Shown here: piece after piece, positions 8,070 to 18,185 of the stretch
How the letters are laid out: each line of letters begins with the position of its first letter
Position numbering within the stretch: position 1 is the first letter of the stretch
Source: Stenotrophomonas maltophilia
GTDB lineage: Bacteria > Pseudomonadota > Gammaproteobacteria > Xanthomonadales > Xanthomonadaceae
Length of the DNA: 64,000 nucleotides
Reading direction: 5' to 3'
NCBI RefSeq assembly: GCF_023518235.1
Contig: NZ_CP090423.1
Coordinates: 3,099,001 to 3,163,000 of the forward strand
Notes under the pieces: generated by a model
Database searches by the model: none
What the model saw: only the letters and a program-made list of their open reading frames with translations
What the model was told of the DNA's origin: nothing
Program-made: the position numbers and the translations under genes

Positions 8070-8690
8070 TCAGACCGTGCCGCGGGTCTTGCCCATCCAC
8101 GGCCGGTAGAACTCGCGGATGGCGGCCATGTCGGCGGCATCATCGCCGCTGGGGGTGAACAGCGGGCCGATGCCGATGGTCTTTTCCGGGTAGTGGAAAT
8201 AGGCGGCCAGGATCGGCACGTCGGCCATCCGGGCGATCTTCAGGAAGCCGGCCTTCCAGTCCTTCACCGCCTTGCGGGTGCCCTCGGGGGTGATGGCGAA
8301 CCACATCTTCTCGTTGTTGCGCAGCAGGTCCACCGCCTGGCCCACCGTGCCCTGCGGCGAGCTGCGGTCCAGCGGGATCACGCCCAGCTTGTGCAGCAGC
8401 GGGCCCAGCGGCCACCAGAACAGCGAGGCCTTGCCGAGCACCTTCACCTTCATGCCCAGCGCGATCTTGGCGGCCATGCCCCACAGGCCGTCCCAGTTGG
8501 ACGAATGCGGCGCGATGATGAACACCAGCCGGGGAATGTCAGGCAGGGTGCCGGTCACCTTCCAGCCGCCCATGCGCAGGGTGCAGCGCGCCAGCCAGCG
8601 CAGGAAGGCGTTGGGTTTGACCTGCGGCATCTGCGGCGGCACGGCCGGCAGCAACGAAGTCGGCTTGTTCAAGCAATCACTCCCAGTCAC
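8070..8690 (-). CDS. Lysophospholipid acyltransferase-family protein (PlsC-like)
   Basis: A 206-residue acyltransferase of the 1-acyl-glycerol-3-phosphate acyltransferase superfamily. Block I is HSSNWD (the H-x4-D catalytic motif) near residue 65, with IPLDRSS as block II and PEGTR as block III. One amphipathic or hydrophobic segment lies near the N-terminus. The final acceptor lipid is unknown. The reading frame overlaps the 3' end of arfB by 14 bp; an internal ATG at 8630 (MPQVKPNAF) is an alternative start. Cotranscription with arfB is likely. Confidence 0.82.
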   Translation of the reverse strand: MTGSDCLNKPTSLLPAVPPQMPQVKPNAFLRWLARCTLRMGGWKVTGTLPDIPRLVFIIAPHSSNWDGLWGMAAKIALGMKVKVLGKASLFWWPLGPLLHKLGVIPLDRSSPQGTVGQAVDLLRNNEKMWFAITPEGTRKAVKDWKAGFLKIARMADVPILAAYFHYPEKTIGIGPLFTPSGDDAADMAAIREFYRPWMGKTRGTV

Positions 8691-9108
8691 GTGATGAGCG
8701 CCCGCGCTTGATCTGCGCGCGCCCGCGTTTGGCGTCCAGACGACGCAGTTTCGACCCGAGGGTCGGCTTGGTGGCCTTGCGCGGTTTGGGCACGCTCAGC
8801 CCGGCCTGGATGAAGGCCGCCAGCCGCTCGCGCGCATCCTCGCGATTGCGATCCTGGGTCCGGAAACGTTGCGCATCGATGACCAGCACGCCTTCGCCGG
8901 TCACCCGCCGGTCACGTCGCGCCAGCAGGCGCTCGCGCAACGGGTCGGGCAACGAGGGCGAGTTGGCCACATCGAAACGCAGTTCCACCGCGGTGGACAC
9001 CTTGTTGACGTTCTGGCCACCGGCGCCACTGGCGCGCACGAACCGCTCGACGATCTCGCCGTCGGGGATTTCAAGCTGCGCGTTGATGGTGACCGGTCCA
9101 CTGCCCAT
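8677..9108 (-). CDS. arfB: Alternative ribosome-rescue factor B / peptidyl-tRNA hydrolase
   Basis: A 143-residue homologue of ArfB (YaeJ), which hydrolyses peptidyl-tRNA on ribosomes stalled on truncated mRNA. It has the release-factor GGQ motif in ASGAGGQNVNKVST near residue 25 and a basic C-terminal tail (KPTLGSKLRRLDAKRGRAQIK) that in this family enters the mRNA channel. The ATG at 9108 is preferred over a GTG at 9135. A TACAAT box just upstream and the lack of a clear Shine-Dalgarno suggest a short or leaderless transcript. Confidence 0.93.
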   Translation of the reverse strand: MGSGPVTINAQLEIPDGEIVERFVRASGAGGQNVNKVSTAVELRFDVANSPSLPDPLRERLLARRDRRVTGEGVLVIDAQRFRTQDRNREDARERLAAFIQAGLSVPKPRKATKPTLGSKLRRLDAKRGRAQIKRGRSSRDWE

Positions 9109-9242
9109 CCGCGCATTGTAGCGGCAGCCACGCACCGGAGTGCGACATCGCGCACCGTATGCCGCCGATCAGGCACCGAACACGCCGCCTTCGCCTTGGC
9201 TGCGGGTATGCTGGCCGTCCCATGTACCGCAGGAAGCTTCGC

Positions 9243-9770
9243 ATGACCCGCTTCGCACCCGCCCTGCCGTCCCTGCTGCGCCGTGCCGCCCTGTTGCTGG
9301 CGCTGGCCGTGGTCAGCACCCCGGCCCTGGCCGCGCCGCCGACCGACGGCGACATCAACCGCCTGCTGTCGGCCTCGCGCGCGCAGAGCATGATCGACAC
9401 CATGCTGCCGCAGATCGAGGCGATGCAGCAGCAGCAGTTCCAGCAGGTGGCCGCTCAGCGCCAGCTCAACGCACAGCAGCAGGAACAGCTCAAGCGGATC
9501 CAGGCCCGCACCAGCCAGACCCTGCGCCAGGCCCTGTCGTGGCAGCAGCTGCGGCCGATGTACGTGGACCTGTACAAGAAGACCTTCAGCAAGGAAGACG
9601 TGTTGGCGATGGCCGAGTTCTACGAGAGTTCGGCCGGCCAGAGCCTGCTGGACAAGACCCCGGCGCTGATGCAGAACGTGATGGTGGCCATCCAGGCACG
9701 CATGCAGCCACTGTTTGCGGACCTGCAGAAGGACCTGGACGCGATCGTCAACGAGCCGGAAAAGAAATGA
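9243..9770 (+). CDS. DUF2059-family exported protein
   Basis: A 175-residue secreted protein. A signal peptide (about residues 1-31, ending ALA-APPTDG) precedes a helical, glutamine-rich region (about 50-90) and the DUF2059 core with KTFSKEDVLAMAEFYESSAGQSLLDKTP in two pieces. The family is periplasmic and of unknown function. The ATG at 9243 is chosen over 9222 because AGGAAG lies seven bases upstream. The gene is followed immediately by an interspersed repeat. Confidence 0.85.
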   Translation: MTRFAPALPSLLRRAALLLALAVVSTPALAAPPTDGDINRLLSASRAQSMIDTMLPQIEAMQQQQFQQVAAQRQLNAQQQEQLKRIQARTSQTLRQALSWQQLRPMYVDLYKKTFSKEDVLAMAEFYESSAGQSLLDKTPALMQNVMVAIQARMQPLFADLQKDLDAIVNEPEKK

Positions 9771-9776
9771 CCTCGG

Positions 9777-9818
9777 CGGGGTCGGATCCCTTTCCCTGCG
9801 GGAAAGGACTCTGACCCC
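9777..9818. repeat. Second repeat family, copy 1 (GGGGTCGGATCC... type)
   Basis: GGGGTCGGATCCCTTTCC, a short GCG-containing loop, then GGAAAGGACTCTGACCCC form a 40-bp interrupted palindrome. Similar copies are at 13788-13826 and 35500-35538, always between genes. It does not have the GTAG end of the SMAG family. Confidence 0.75.
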
Positions 9819-9833
9819 TCGGCCGCGTGGGCG

Positions 9834-10565
9834 TCAAACGGCGTCCACCTGCCAGCCGAACAGGTCCAGCGCCTTCTGGAACTCACGGTCCAGCGGCGCA
9901 CGCACATCCACGCTGCCGCCCTCTGGATGGGGAAAACGCAGGCGCTCGGCGTGCAGCAGCATGCGATGCACACCCTGCATGCGGAAGATGCGGTTGTGGC
10001 GGCCATCGCCGTGGCTGGTGTCGCCGATCATGTGGTGCGAGAGGTGCTTGAGGTGCCGCCGGATCTGCCGGAAGCGTCCGGTCTGCGGCTGGCAGCGCAG
10101 CAGCGCATAACGCGAACTGCTGAATTCGCCGATCGGCACCGACAGCTCGCCGGTGGCCAGGCGCTGGAAGTCGGTGATCGCCGGCTTCTTCACCGGCTTG
10201 CCCGGCCCACCGTCCAGATCGTGATCGACCTGCCAGGACAGCTCGGCCGGCCAGCCGCGGCACACGGTCAGGTAGTCCTTCAGCACGTCGCCGCCCATCA
10301 GCGCCTTGCCCAGCGTGCTGGCGGTGTCTCGGTCGAAGGCCAGCAGCAGGCAGCCACTGGTGGCCCGATCCAGGCGATGCACGAGGAAGATCGGGCGGCC
10401 CAGCTGCTCGCGCAGACGGTCGGCCAGGAAGTCGTCTTCGCCACGGGCCAGCTTGCTGTCGTGAACCATCAGCCCGGCCGGCTTGTTGACCACGGCCAGG
10501 CGTTCATCCAGGTGCAGCAGCTGCAGGGGCGCGGTTTCGGGGGCGGTTTCGGTATCGGCACTCAC
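9834..10565 (-). CDS. truC: tRNA pseudouridine(65) synthase
   Basis: A 243-residue RluA-family pseudouridine synthase. The catalytic Asp is in HRLDRATSG; VVNKPAGLMVH and TGRFRQIRRHLKHL are the family's other signatures. TruC-type features are the compact size without an S4 domain and the C-terminal PHPEGG segment. The frame continues upstream to 10637 but only through a REP repeat. A GTG at 10565 directly after TATAAT is the likely start and would give a leaderless mRNA. Confidence 0.88.
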   Translation of the reverse strand: MSADTETAPETAPLQLLHLDERLAVVNKPAGLMVHDSKLARGEDDFLADRLREQLGRPIFLVHRLDRATSGCLLLAFDRDTASTLGKALMGGDVLKDYLTVCRGWPAELSWQVDHDLDGGPGKPVKKPAITDFQRLATGELSVPIGEFSSSRYALLRCQPQTGRFRQIRRHLKHLSHHMIGDTSHGDGRHNRIFRMQGVHRMLLHAERLRFPHPEGGSVDVRAPLDREFQKALDLFGWQVDAV

Positions 10566-10571
10566 CGCGGG

Positions 10572-10577
10572 ATTATA
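10572..10577 (-). promoter_or_regulatory. TATAAT -10 box for truC (leaderless?)
   Basis: A perfect TATAAT on the minus strand ends six bases before the truC GTG. That puts the transcription start on or next to the start codon. No Shine-Dalgarno is visible. The -35 region lies in a REP element and is weak. Confidence 0.45.
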
Positions 10578-10592
10578 CGGGGGGCCGTCCCG

Positions 10593-10653
10593 GTAGCGTC
10601 GAGCTTGCTCGACGGGCACCTTGCGAAGAGCAGTCAAGCAAGCTCGACTCTAC
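10593..10653. repeat. SMAG dimer
   Basis: GTAGCGTCGAGCTTGCTCGAC and the inverted partner AGCAAGCTCGACTCTAC separate truC from the O-methyltransferase gene. Confidence 0.8.
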
Positions 10654-10665
10654 GACGGTTCGGGA

Positions 10666-11244
10666 TCAGGCGTTGCGCACGGCCAGCAGTTCGCCGTTGC
10701 CCACCGGCACCAGGCTGGTGCTGAAGTCCACGTCCGCGGCCAGCAGCGCCCGCAGCGGTTCCATCTGTGCTGCATGCGAGGTGGCGTTGTCCACCACCAG
10801 CAGCCCACCCGGCCGCAGCACACGGCGCAGCTGCGGCCACCAGCCGGCGTACTGTTCGCGGTCCGAATCGAGGAACAGCAGATCGATGCTGGCTTCGGCC
10901 GCCTGCGCCAGCCAGCAACCGGCATCGCCGTGGACCAGGGTGATGCGCTGCTCCAGGCCGCTGCGTGCGAATGTGGCACGCGCCATCGCCGCCTTGTCCT
11001 CGGCGAACTCCAGCGTGGTCACATGGCCCTCGACGGCAGCGGCGGCCTCGGCCAGCCACAGCGTGGAATAGCCGTTGGAGGTGCCGATCTCCAGTACCCG
11101 CCGTGCGTTGCCGAAGCGCACCAGCACCGACAGGAATTCACCGGTATCGGGCGTGATGTTGAGCATGCGCCGACCGCGCTCGATCTCGCGCGCGTCGTTG
11201 TCGGCGCCAAAGCGCGCCAGCTCATCCTTGAGCGCCTGCAGCAT
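10666..11244 (-). CDS. Class I SAM-dependent O-methyltransferase
   Basis: A 192-residue methyltransferase of the caffeoyl-CoA/catechol O-methyltransferase group. Motif I is VLEIGTSNGYSTLWLA, the acidic residue after strand 2 is in TTLEFAEDK, DLLFLDSDREQY has the metal-binding Asp, and GGLLVVDNATSH follows. The ATG at 11244 starts five bases after the ubiB stop, so it is translated from the ubiJ-ubiB transcript. Its location after two ubiquinone genes is suggestive, but it is not UbiG or UbiE; the substrate is unknown. Confidence 0.85.
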   Translation of the reverse strand: MLQALKDELARFGADNDAREIERGRRMLNITPDTGEFLSVLVRFGNARRVLEIGTSNGYSTLWLAEAAAAVEGHVTTLEFAEDKAAMARATFARSGLEQRITLVHGDAGCWLAQAAEASIDLLFLDSDREQYAGWWPQLRRVLRPGGLLVVDNATSHAAQMEPLRALLAADVDFSTSLVPVGNGELLAVRNA

Positions 11245-11249
11245 AGCGT

Positions 11250-12905
11250 CTACTTCCACCAGGCGCGCGCCAGCGCCACCGCACCGATCGCACCGGACAG
11301 CCAGCTCCACATCGGCAGGTCGCCCCAGTACCAGCCCGGCGGCTGCAACACGTACATCAGCGCGGCGATGGCCAGCAGGCCGACCCCGGTGATCGCGCCG
11401 ACCGCACGCTTCTGCAGCCGCTGCACACTGGCATCGAGCGCGACCAGATCGCGCGAGCGCATCGCCAGTTCGTGTCGGCCCTCCACCTGCTGGGTCAGCC
11501 AGGCATGCACCAGGCGCGGCATGTCCGGCGCATGGGTCATGATTTCCGGCAGCCGCTTGCCGATCTCGCGCACCACCCGGCGCGGGCTGTAGCGCTCGCG
11601 CAGGATCCTGGCCAGCACCGGCTTGGCCACCGCCCAGATGTCGATCTGCGGGTCCAGCTGGCGGCCGACACCTTCGATGTTCAGCAGGGTTTTCTGCAGC
11701 AGGATCAGCTGCGGCTGCAACGTCAGCTGGTAGCGCTGGGCCACGCGGAACAGCTTCATCAGCACTTCGGCCAGCGAGATCTGCGACAGCGGGCGGGTGA
11801 AGTACGGCTCGCACACCGAACGCACCGCCGCTTCCAGATCATCGATGCGCACGTGGTCGGGCATCCAGCGTGCCTGCACATGCAGCTCGGCGATGCGGCG
11901 GTAATCGCGGTTGAAGATGGCCATGAAATTCTCGGCCAGGTAGTACTGATCTTCCTGCGAAAGCTGGCCCATGATGCCGAAGTCCAGCGCGATGAAACGC
12001 GGGTTGGCACGGCGCGCTGGATCGGTATCGACCCAGATGTTGCCGGCGTGCGCATCGGCATGGAAGAAGTTGTCGCGGAACACCTGGGTGTAGAACACCC
12101 GCACGCCCTTGGCGGCGAGCGCCTTGCGGTCGATGCCGGCCTTGTCCAGCGCGGCGATGTCATCGGACGGAATGCCCCACACGCGCTCCAGGGTCAGCGC
12201 GCGCTCGGCGGTGTGGCTCCAGATCACTTCCGGCACGTACAGGTCGTCGGAGTTTTCCCAGAAGCGGCGCAGCACGCTGGCATTGGCGCCTTCGCGCTGC
12301 AGGTCCAGCTCGGCGGCCAGGGTGTTTTCCACTTCGGCCACCACTTCGCGCGGGCGGATCTTGTCGGCACGCGGGTGGGTGCGCTCGACCAGGGCGGCCA
12401 GCGAATTGAGCAGGGCGATGTCGGCGTCGATCTGCTTCTCGATGCCCGGGCGCAGCACCTTGACCACCACCTGGCGGCCATCGGCCAGGCTGGCGGCATG
12501 TACCTGCGCGATCGAGGCCGAGGCCAGCGGTTCGGTGTCGAAGCTGGCGAAGGCCTCGCTGACCGGCAGGCCCAGCGCTTCTTCCACGATGCGGCGCGCG
12601 GTATCGCCGTCGAACGGCTTGACCCGGTCCTGCAGCAGGGTCAGTTCGTTGGCTACGTCCGGTGGCACCAGATCGCGACGGGTGGACAGGATCTGGCCGA
12701 ACTTGACGAAGATCGGGCCCAGGTCCTGCAGCGCCAGACGCAGGCGTGCGCCACGCGACTGCGCGGCGATGTCGGCCGAGGCGCGCGGCACGAACGGCTT
12801 GGCCAGGCGCAGCCAGCGCTCGGCCGGGGTGCCCTGCAGCAGATCGTCGAGGCGGTAACGCAGGATCACCCGGCCGATACGGCTGGCCCGCAACAGCGCC
12901 TTCAT
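11250..12905 (-). CDS. ubiB: Ubiquinone biosynthesis regulatory kinase UbiB
   Basis: A 551-residue ABC1/ADCK-like atypical kinase required for ubiquinone synthesis. The N-terminal KxGQ motif is in [22 protein letters not shown] is an Ala-rich loop with [15 protein letters not shown] has the ATP-binding Lys, HADAHAGNI is the catalytic-loop equivalent and ALDFGIMG the DFG. Two hydrophobic segments near the C-terminus anchor it in the inner membrane. The start overlaps the ubiJ stop by four bases (ATGA), as expected for the UbiJ-UbiB pair. Confidence 0.95.
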   Translation of the reverse strand: MKALLRASRIGRVILRYRLDDLLQGTPAERWLRLAKPFVPRASADIAAQSRGARLRLALQDLGPIFVKFGQILSTRRDLVPPDVANELTLLQDRVKPFDGDTARRIVEEALGLPVSEAFASFDTEPLASASIAQVHAASLADGRQVVVKVLRPGIEKQIDADIALLNSLAALVERTHPRADKIRPREVVAEVENTLAAELDLQREGANASVLRRFWENSDDLYVPEVIWSHTAERALTLERVWGIPSDDIAALDKAGIDRKALAAKGVRVFYTQVFRDNFFHADAHAGNIWVDTDPARRANPRFIALDFGIMGQLSQEDQYYLAENFMAIFNRDYRRIAELHVQARWMPDHVRIDDLEAAVRSVCEPYFTRPLSQISLAEVLMKLFRVAQRYQLTLQPQLILLQKTLLNIEGVGRQLDPQIDIWAVAKPVLARILRERYSPRRVVREIGKRLPEIMTHAPDMPRLVHAWLTQQVEGRHELAMRSRDLVALDASVQRLQKRAVGAITGVGLLAIAALMYVLQPPGWYWGDLPMWSWLSGAIGAVALARAWWK

Positions 12906-13537
12906 GCGGCACCCCGCAGGCGCTGCACGCGCGCGCCGAGGCGCTCGACATCATCGCGCAGCACATCCACGTCATCGTGGAAGGCCTCCAGTTCGGCGCG
13001 CGGCACCACGTCGCGCGATTCCTCGGTGATGAATTCGGCGGCACTGTGGGCCAGATCGATCGCCCCCTGGCGCGCGTGCTGCAGGGCGCTGCGCAGAGTG
13101 TTGGCCACCTGTACGCCCAGCACCTCGCCGAACACGCTCACGAACGGCTGCTGCCAGTCCGGATCAAACCCCTTGGCCAGCTGCTGCAGGCGCCGCGCCA
13201 GCTCGGCGTCGCCGGCCACGCGTACGCGGCCCTTGCCATGGCTGTCGGCGCGCCGTGCGTTGGCCAGCAGCGGCAGCTGCGCCAGCACGCCGGCCAGGCT
13301 GCTTCGCACGGCCAGATCGGCTTCCTGCGCGTCCACTGGGCCCACCCGCAGCTGATCGCCCTCGACGCTGATGCGCATCGCCAGCGAGGGCGCCTCCAGA
13401 GTCAGGTCGATATGCCGGCCATCGAGACCGGTCAGCGCAAGACGGGTATCCGGATCCAGCGCCAGCGCGCGGTTCAGGGCGATCTGCAGCGCACGGCCGG
13501 CGGCCGGCTTGAGGGACTTGAGCAGGGAAAGAGCCAT
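12902..13537 (-). CDS. ubiJ: Ubiquinone biosynthesis accessory factor UbiJ (SCP2 domain)
   Basis: A 211-residue UbiJ-type protein. An SCP2 sterol-carrier-like domain occupies about residues 15-115 ([19 protein letters not shown], then [15 protein letters not shown]). A helical C-terminus with a short coiled-coil end ([18 protein letters not shown]) follows. In E. coli UbiJ binds ubiquinone intermediates and scaffolds the Ubi complex with UbiK. It is translationally coupled to ubiB by a 4-bp overlap, which supports the call. Confidence 0.9.
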   Translation of the reverse strand: MALSLLKSLKPAAGRALQIALNRALALDPDTRLALTGLDGRHIDLTLEAPSLAMRISVEGDQLRVGPVDAQEADLAVRSSLAGVLAQLPLLANARRADSHGKGRVRVAGDAELARRLQQLAKGFDPDWQQPFVSVFGEVLGVQVANTLRSALQHARQGAIDLAHSAAEFITEESRDVVPRAELEAFHDDVDVLRDDVERLGARVQRLRGAA

Positions 13538-13596
13538 GTGCGCATTCTACCTGCGTGGGTGGGGGGCTTGGGCCGGGCTGCCGCCCGGCACCCGCG

Positions 13597-13906
13597 GTAG
13601 TGCCGGCCGCTGGCCGGCAACCTCAACACCAACAGCATGCATTCCGTGGGTTGGCGGGATGGGTCCGGTTGCGGGAGACGCTGCAAGTACGTCCATGTAA
13701 GCTCGGTCGCCGCATCCATGCGGCTCACGCCCCCGCAACCGGACCCACCCCGCCTTCGACAGTTTGCTGCGATCTGTCGGACTATCCGGGGCCGGATCCC
13801 GTTGCTCCGCAACGGGCTCTGACCCCAATGCTGCTGGGACCTCGTTCTGGCAGATGCCGACCTTGGTCGGCGCTGGATTTTCCGGGGGCCAACCAAGGTT
13901 GGCCAC
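13597..13906. repeat. Repeat-rich 470-bp gap before ddl
   Basis: The 13538-14007 gap contains no convincing gene. It holds a GTAG palindrome (GTAGTGCCGGCCGCTGGCC..., 13597-13622), a copy of the second repeat family (13788-13826, here with CCCGTTGCTCCGCAACGGG as its core), and a dimer made of GCCGACCTTGGTCGGC and GGCCAACCAAGGTTGGCC (13850-13906). The middle part (13630-13780) shows nothing I can name. Confidence 0.7.
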
Positions 13907-14007
13907 TGCCCGAGCCGGCGGCCCGGTGATTCATCTGTGCCTCACCTGAGTGGCAATGGAAGGTTCATGCTGTACGGCCACGCAACGCACAGGACATCGC
14001 ATTCCCC

Positions 14008-15093
14008 ATGGCACGGACCCGGGTCGGCATCATCTTCGGGGGCACCTCCTCCGAGCACGAAGTTTCACTGCAGTCGGCGAAGAACATCCTCGACGCGCTC
14101 GACCGCGAGCGCTTCGAGCCGGTGCTGATCGGCATCGACAAGCAGGGCCAGTGGCACCTGAGCCAGCCAGACACCTTCCTGCTCAATGCCGAAGATCCGG
14201 CACGCATTGCGCTGCGTCCTTCCGGCACCACGCTGGCGCTGCGGCCGGGGGCCGGGCAAGCGCCGCTGCAACCAGTGCAGGCGTCCACCGCGCTCGGCCA
14301 GATCGATGTGGTGCTGCCGATCGTGCACGGGCCGCTGGGCGAGGACGGTGCGTTGCAGGGGCTGCTGCGCATGGCCGGCCTGCCCTTCGTCGGGTCATCG
14401 GTACTGGGCTCGGCGGCGGCCATGGACAAGGACGTGGCCAAGCGCCTGCTGCGCGATGCCGGCCTGGCGGTGGCGCCCTGGGTATGCCTGCGCCGCCATC
14501 AGGCCGCGCAGGCGGACGTGGCGGCACTGATCGCGCAGCTGGGGCTGCCGCTGTTCGTGAAGCCAGCCAACCAGGGCTCGTCGGTAGGCGTAAGCAAGGT
14601 GAAGGACGCGCATGACTTTGCTGCCGCACTGGAACTGGCGCTGCGCCATGACCACAAGGTGCTGGTGGAATCGGCCGTGGTCGGCCGAGAGATCGAGTGC
14701 GCCGTGCTGGGCAACGCGCAGCCACAGGCCAGCGTGTGCGGTGAAGTGGTGCTGCACGATGAGTTCTATGCCTACGACACCAAGTACATCAACGCCGACG
14801 GTGCCGAGGTGGTGGTGCCGGCCGATATCGATGCCGATACCCAGGCGCGCATCCAGCGGATCGCGCTGCAGGCTTACCAGACGCTGGAGTGTGCGGGCAT
14901 GGCGCGGGTGGATGTGTTCCTCACCGCCGAGGGCAAGATCGTCATCAACGAGATCAATACCCTGCCCGGCTTCACCCGCATCAGCATGTATCCAAAACTG
15001 TGGGGCGCCAGCGGGCTGGGCTACACCGCGCTGATCACGCGGTTGATCGAGCTGGCGCTGGAGCGCCATGCGGCTGACAAGGCGCTGGTGTAA
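14008..15093 (+). CDS. ddlA: D-alanine--D-alanine ligase
   Basis: A 361-residue ATP-grasp ligase that makes the D-Ala-D-Ala dipeptide of peptidoglycan. The N-terminal [19 protein letters not shown] binds the first D-Ala. [19 protein letters not shown] holds the ATP-binding Lys and the flexible SSVG loop. [19 protein letters not shown] and [15 protein letters not shown] are the metal and substrate motifs. Its length and isolated location outside the mur/fts cluster fit the DdlA type rather than DdlB, which is expected in the division cluster. Confidence 0.92.
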   Translation: MARTRVGIIFGGTSSEHEVSLQSAKNILDALDRERFEPVLIGIDKQGQWHLSQPDTFLLNAEDPARIALRPSGTTLALRPGAGQAPLQPVQASTALGQIDVVLPIVHGPLGEDGALQGLLRMAGLPFVGSSVLGSAAAMDKDVAKRLLRDAGLAVAPWVCLRRHQAAQADVAALIAQLGLPLFVKPANQGSSVGVSKVKDAHDFAAALELALRHDHKVLVESAVVGREIECAVLGNAQPQASVCGEVVLHDEFYAYDTKYINADGAEVVVPADIDADTQARIQRIALQAYQTLECAGMARVDVFLTAEGKIVINEINTLPGFTRISMYPKLWGASGLGYTALITRLIELALERHAADKALV

Positions 15094-15111
15094 CCCGGGA
15101 AACCCGCTTCT

Positions 15112-15199
15112 GTAGAGTCGAGCTTGCTCGACTGCTTTTGGGGTAGTCGAGCATCGCTCGACTCTACAGGCGCGTCAGTCGAGCATGGCTCGACTCTAT
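15112..15199. repeat. SMAG trimer
   Basis: Three TCGAGC-type palindromes lie in a row (15112, 15143 and 15177 onward): one in forward and two in reverse orientation with CTCGACTCTA ends. The last one touches the stop codon of the small membrane-protein gene. Confidence 0.8.
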
Positions 15200-15351
15200 C
15201 CGCGCTTGCGGAACATCGAGATCACAGCAAGGATCAGGAACACAACGAACAGGATCCAGGCGATGTTGCTGGCCGCACCGGCGATGCCGGAGAAACCGAG
15301 CACGGCAGCAATGATGGCGATGACAAAGAAAATGACGGCGTAATGCAGCAT
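15196..15351 (-). CDS. Small DUF1328 (UPF0391) membrane protein
   Basis: A 51-residue protein of the YtjA/UPF0391 type. Two hydrophobic segments are separated by a Gly/Ala-rich turn ([16 protein letters not shown]), and it ends in FRKRG. It begins [19 protein letters not shown], the typical start. AGGAGC precedes the ATG at 15351. The longer frame adds an unlikely basic leader. The family is stress-associated in several proteobacteria; its molecular role is unknown. Confidence 0.85.
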   Translation of the reverse strand: MLHYAVIFFVIAIIAAVLGFSGIAGAASNIAWILFVVFLILAVISMFRKRG

Positions 15352-15433
15352 GGCGCTCCTCGCAGATGTCCGGGCCGTTGGATGGCGTGGGTCCATCCTC
15401 CCGGTCTGGCGGTGTGCAACCAGTGACGGCGAT

Positions 15434-16426
15434 CTATGCGGCAGATGAAGCCTTCAGCCTGCGCAGCCCTTCTTCGATGCTGACCTGCGGCACATAGCCG
15501 AAATCGCGGCGTGCCGGTTCCATGCTGTACCAGTGCGGCGTGCACAGCTGCTCGGCCAGGAAGCGGGTCAGCGGCGGTTCGCCACGCAGGCGCAGCAGCG
15601 GCCACAGCCGCTCGCAGATCGCGCCGATGCGGTAAGCGGTCTTGAAGCTGATCGCCTTGTCCACGGTCGGCGCACCCACGGCCGCCAGCAGCTTGTTGAC
15701 CAGTTCGCGCATCGGCAGCGGTTCGCCGTTGGAGATGAAGTACGCCTTGCCGGCGCAGGCCGCGCCGGGGGCCAGCGCCTCGAAAGCGAGAAAGTGCGCC
15801 AGCGCGGCATTGTCGATGTAGGTGGTATCGACCTTGTTGCTGCCATCGCCGACCAGGCGCAGGCGGCCCTGCCGCGCGCGCTCGGCCAGGCGCGGCACCA
15901 ACTGCTGGTCACCCGGGCCCCAGATCAGGCGCGGGCGCAACGCCACTGTGGCCAGCGTGGCGTCGTTGGCGGCCAGCACACGCTGTTCGGCAATCGCCTT
16001 GGTGGCCGCATACGGCGCCTGGAAATCCTCGCCGTAGGGCACTTCGTCGGCACCCAGCCCTTCCACCGGGTGGGTGGCGCGGTGGGTCACGCTGGGCGTG
16101 GAGGTGTACACCAGCTTGCCGATGCCATGCGCGCGACAGGCCGCGATCACGTTGTCGGTGCCGACCACGTTGGCCTGGTGGTAGCTGTCATAGCTGCCCC
16201 ACGCGCCCGCCTTGGCACCGTTGTGGAATACCGCATCGACGCCGGCCACCGCATGCAGTACCGCCTGTGCATCGGCCAGATCTCCGCGGATCTGGCCTAC
16301 GCCCAGCGCCTGCAGCGGCGGGTAATGGCTGCGGTTGAACGCCAGCACCTGGTGGCCGCGCTCGACCAGCCCGCGGCACAGCGCCTGGCCCAGGAAACCG
16401 CCACCGCCGGTGACCAGGATCTTCAT
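15434..16426 (-). CDS. oleD: OleD, NADPH-dependent 2-alkyl-3-ketoalkanoate reductase
   Basis: A 330-residue extended short-chain dehydrogenase of the 3-beta-HSD type. It has the Rossmann motif [16 protein letters not shown] at the N-terminus, TSTPSV, and the active-site Tyr-Lys in YAATKAIAE. OleD reduces the beta-keto acid made by OleA to a beta-hydroxy acid in long-chain olefin biosynthesis. The ATG at 16426 overlaps the oleC stop by four bases, which fixes both the start and the operon. The upstream frame is a shadow of oleC. Confidence 0.92.
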   Translation of the reverse strand: MKILVTGGGGFLGQALCRGLVERGHQVLAFNRSHYPPLQALGVGQIRGDLADAQAVLHAVAGVDAVFHNGAKAGAWGSYDSYHQANVVGTDNVIAACRAHGIGKLVYTSTPSVTHRATHPVEGLGADEVPYGEDFQAPYAATKAIAEQRVLAANDATLATVALRPRLIWGPGDQQLVPRLAERARQGRLRLVGDGSNKVDTTYIDNAALAHFLAFEALAPGAACAGKAYFISNGEPLPMRELVNKLLAAVGAPTVDKAISFKTAYRIGAICERLWPLLRLRGEPPLTRFLAEQLCTPHWYSMEPARRDFGYVPQVSIEEGLRRLKASSAA

Positions 16427-18081
16427 GCGCGCTTCTCCAGTTGGGCGCTGGCCCAGACGGCGAGCTTCTCGCGGCCGATCTTGGCGTTGTGACGGATATC
16501 GACGGGGAATGATGGATGCACCAGGAAGTGCTGCAGGCCGGCCTCGGGCAGGCGGGCGGCGGCATGCGCGCGCAGCGCGTCCTGCAGCGCCGGGCTGTCG
16601 GACTGGCCACGTTGCAGTTCCACGCACAGCACCGGCCGCTGCGCTCCGGCAGCTCCCACTCCCACCAGCGCGGTGCGCGCCACCCCGGCCACGGTGTTGA
16701 ACACCGGCTCGACCTGTTCGGTGTACAGCGGCCCCGCGGCGGTTTCCACCCGATGGGTCTTGCGGCCACAGAACCAGAGGCGGCCCTGCGCATCGAAATA
16801 GCCCACATCGCCCATGCGATGGACGATGCGGGTGCTGCCATCGGCCAGGGTTTCGGCAATCTTTGCCGCCGCCGTGGCCTGCGGGCGGTTGAAGTAGCTG
16901 TCGGTGGCCGTCGGCCCGGCCACGGTGATCTCACCCACCGCGCCCACGCCCAGCACGCGCGCCTGCGACCAGTCGGCCAGCGGCGCATCGTCGATGGCGA
17001 TGATGCGCACCTCGTTCGGTGCCACCACGCTGCCTACGCAGGTGCCGGCACCGCCCTCGGTGGCCGCACGCGTGCGTTCCAGTTCGCGGCCTTCGACCAC
17101 CGCCACCGGCAGGCATTCGGTGGCGCCGTAAGGCGTCCAGAACTGCGCATCGGCCGGCAGCAGGCTGCGGATGGTGGCCACCACGTCCGGCGGCACCGGC
17201 GCCCCGGCCGAGGTCACCCGGGTCACGCCCGGCAGCGGCCGGCCGTGTCGGGCCAGCACGCGCATCAGTGCAGGCGAGCCGAACAGCTGGGTCACGCCGA
17301 AACGCTGGATGGCGTCGTGCAGGCGCGACGGGTCGGCCTGTGCCGGCCGGGTCGGGTCCATGTCCGGAATCACCGAGGTCAGCCCCAACGCCGGGTCGAA
17401 CAAGGCGAACGGCGGGAAGGTCGGCAGGTCCACCCCGCCCGCTTCCATGCCGAAGGCGCTGCCCAGCAGCTGGATCTGGCCGACGAAGTGGCGGTGGCGG
17501 TAGACCACGCCCTTGGGCACGCCGGTGGAGCCGCTGGTGAACAGGATCGCGGCCATGTCCTCGCCGTCAGTGGCGGCCAGCATCGGCCCACCGTTGGCAC
17601 CGGCGCGCTCCAGCGCGGCCAGCGTGGTCCCGCCCCAGCCCAGCCGGCGCCCGACCGTGACCAGGCGGGTGGCCGAGGGCGCCCAGCGCAGCGCCAGCCG
17701 CGCCACATGGGCCAGCGCAATGCCGATGAAGGCCTGCGGCTGCGCCTCGTCCAGGCACTGCTTCAGCGCGCGCCGGTCAATGCCCGGATCGACCAGTACC
17801 GGCACCGCCCCCAGCTTGAACAGCGCGAACATCAGCAGGAAGAACTCCGGCGAGGGCCGCACCATCACCACCGTGCGCACGCCACGGCCGATCCCGTAAC
17901 CGGCCAGGCCGGCGGCCATGGCGTCGCTGCGCGCGTCCAGCTGGCGGTAATCCAGGGTCACATCGTAGGCGGCCATGCCGTTGCCGGCGCCGCGGCGGCC
18001 GGGGCAGCGGATGGCGATCTGGTCGGGGCGTTCACGCGCCAGTTCAGGCAGGCGCGCGGCGATATTGCAGGGTCGGTTCAT
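16423..18081 (-). CDS. oleC: OleC, beta-lactone synthetase (AMP-dependent ligase fold)
   Basis: A 552-residue adenylate-forming enzyme. [18 protein letters not shown] is the P-loop motif; [10 protein letters not shown] and [18 protein letters not shown] are the A5 and A7 regions. In olefin synthesis OleC closes the beta-hydroxy acid to a beta-lactone with ATP. The alternative reading as an ordinary acyl-CoA ligase is made unlikely by the oleA, oleB and oleD neighbours. It overlaps oleD by four bases. Confidence 0.92.
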   Translation of the reverse strand: MNRPCNIAARLPELARERPDQIAIRCPGRRGAGNGMAAYDVTLDYRQLDARSDAMAAGLAGYGIGRGVRTVVMVRPSPEFFLLMFALFKLGAVPVLVDPGIDRRALKQCLDEAQPQAFIGIALAHVARLALRWAPSATRLVTVGRRLGWGGTTLAALERAGANGGPMLAATDGEDMAAILFTSGSTGVPKGVVYRHRHFVGQIQLLGSAFGMEAGGVDLPTFPPFALFDPALGLTSVIPDMDPTRPAQADPSRLHDAIQRFGVTQLFGSPALMRVLARHGRPLPGVTRVTSAGAPVPPDVVATIRSLLPADAQFWTPYGATECLPVAVVEGRELERTRAATEGGAGTCVGSVVAPNEVRIIAIDDAPLADWSQARVLGVGAVGEITVAGPTATDSYFNRPQATAAAKIAETLADGSTRIVHRMGDVGYFDAQGRLWFCGRKTHRVETAAGPLYTEQVEPVFNTVAGVARTALVGVGAAGAQRPVLCVELQRGQSDSPALQDALRAHAAARLPEAGLQHFLVHPSFPVDIRHNAKIGREKLAVWASAQLEKRA

Positions 18082-18185
18082 CCGTTCATTGTCGCCGCTT
18101 ACGGAATTTCTTGCGCGGCGGCCCGCTTCGTGGAAAATCCGCTGCCTCGTTCCCGATTCCGACTGCCGCCCGAGGCGGCTTGCCC

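Noticed and set aside
5547..8711. A 1,054-codon plus-strand frame opposite the M3 peptidase
   Set aside because: High-GC shadow; the minus strand encodes a complete M3 peptidase with signal peptide, HEFGH and terminator.
13597..13906. CRISPR array
   Set aside because: The repeats are palindromic, variable and unequally spaced, and the spacers are not of uniform length.
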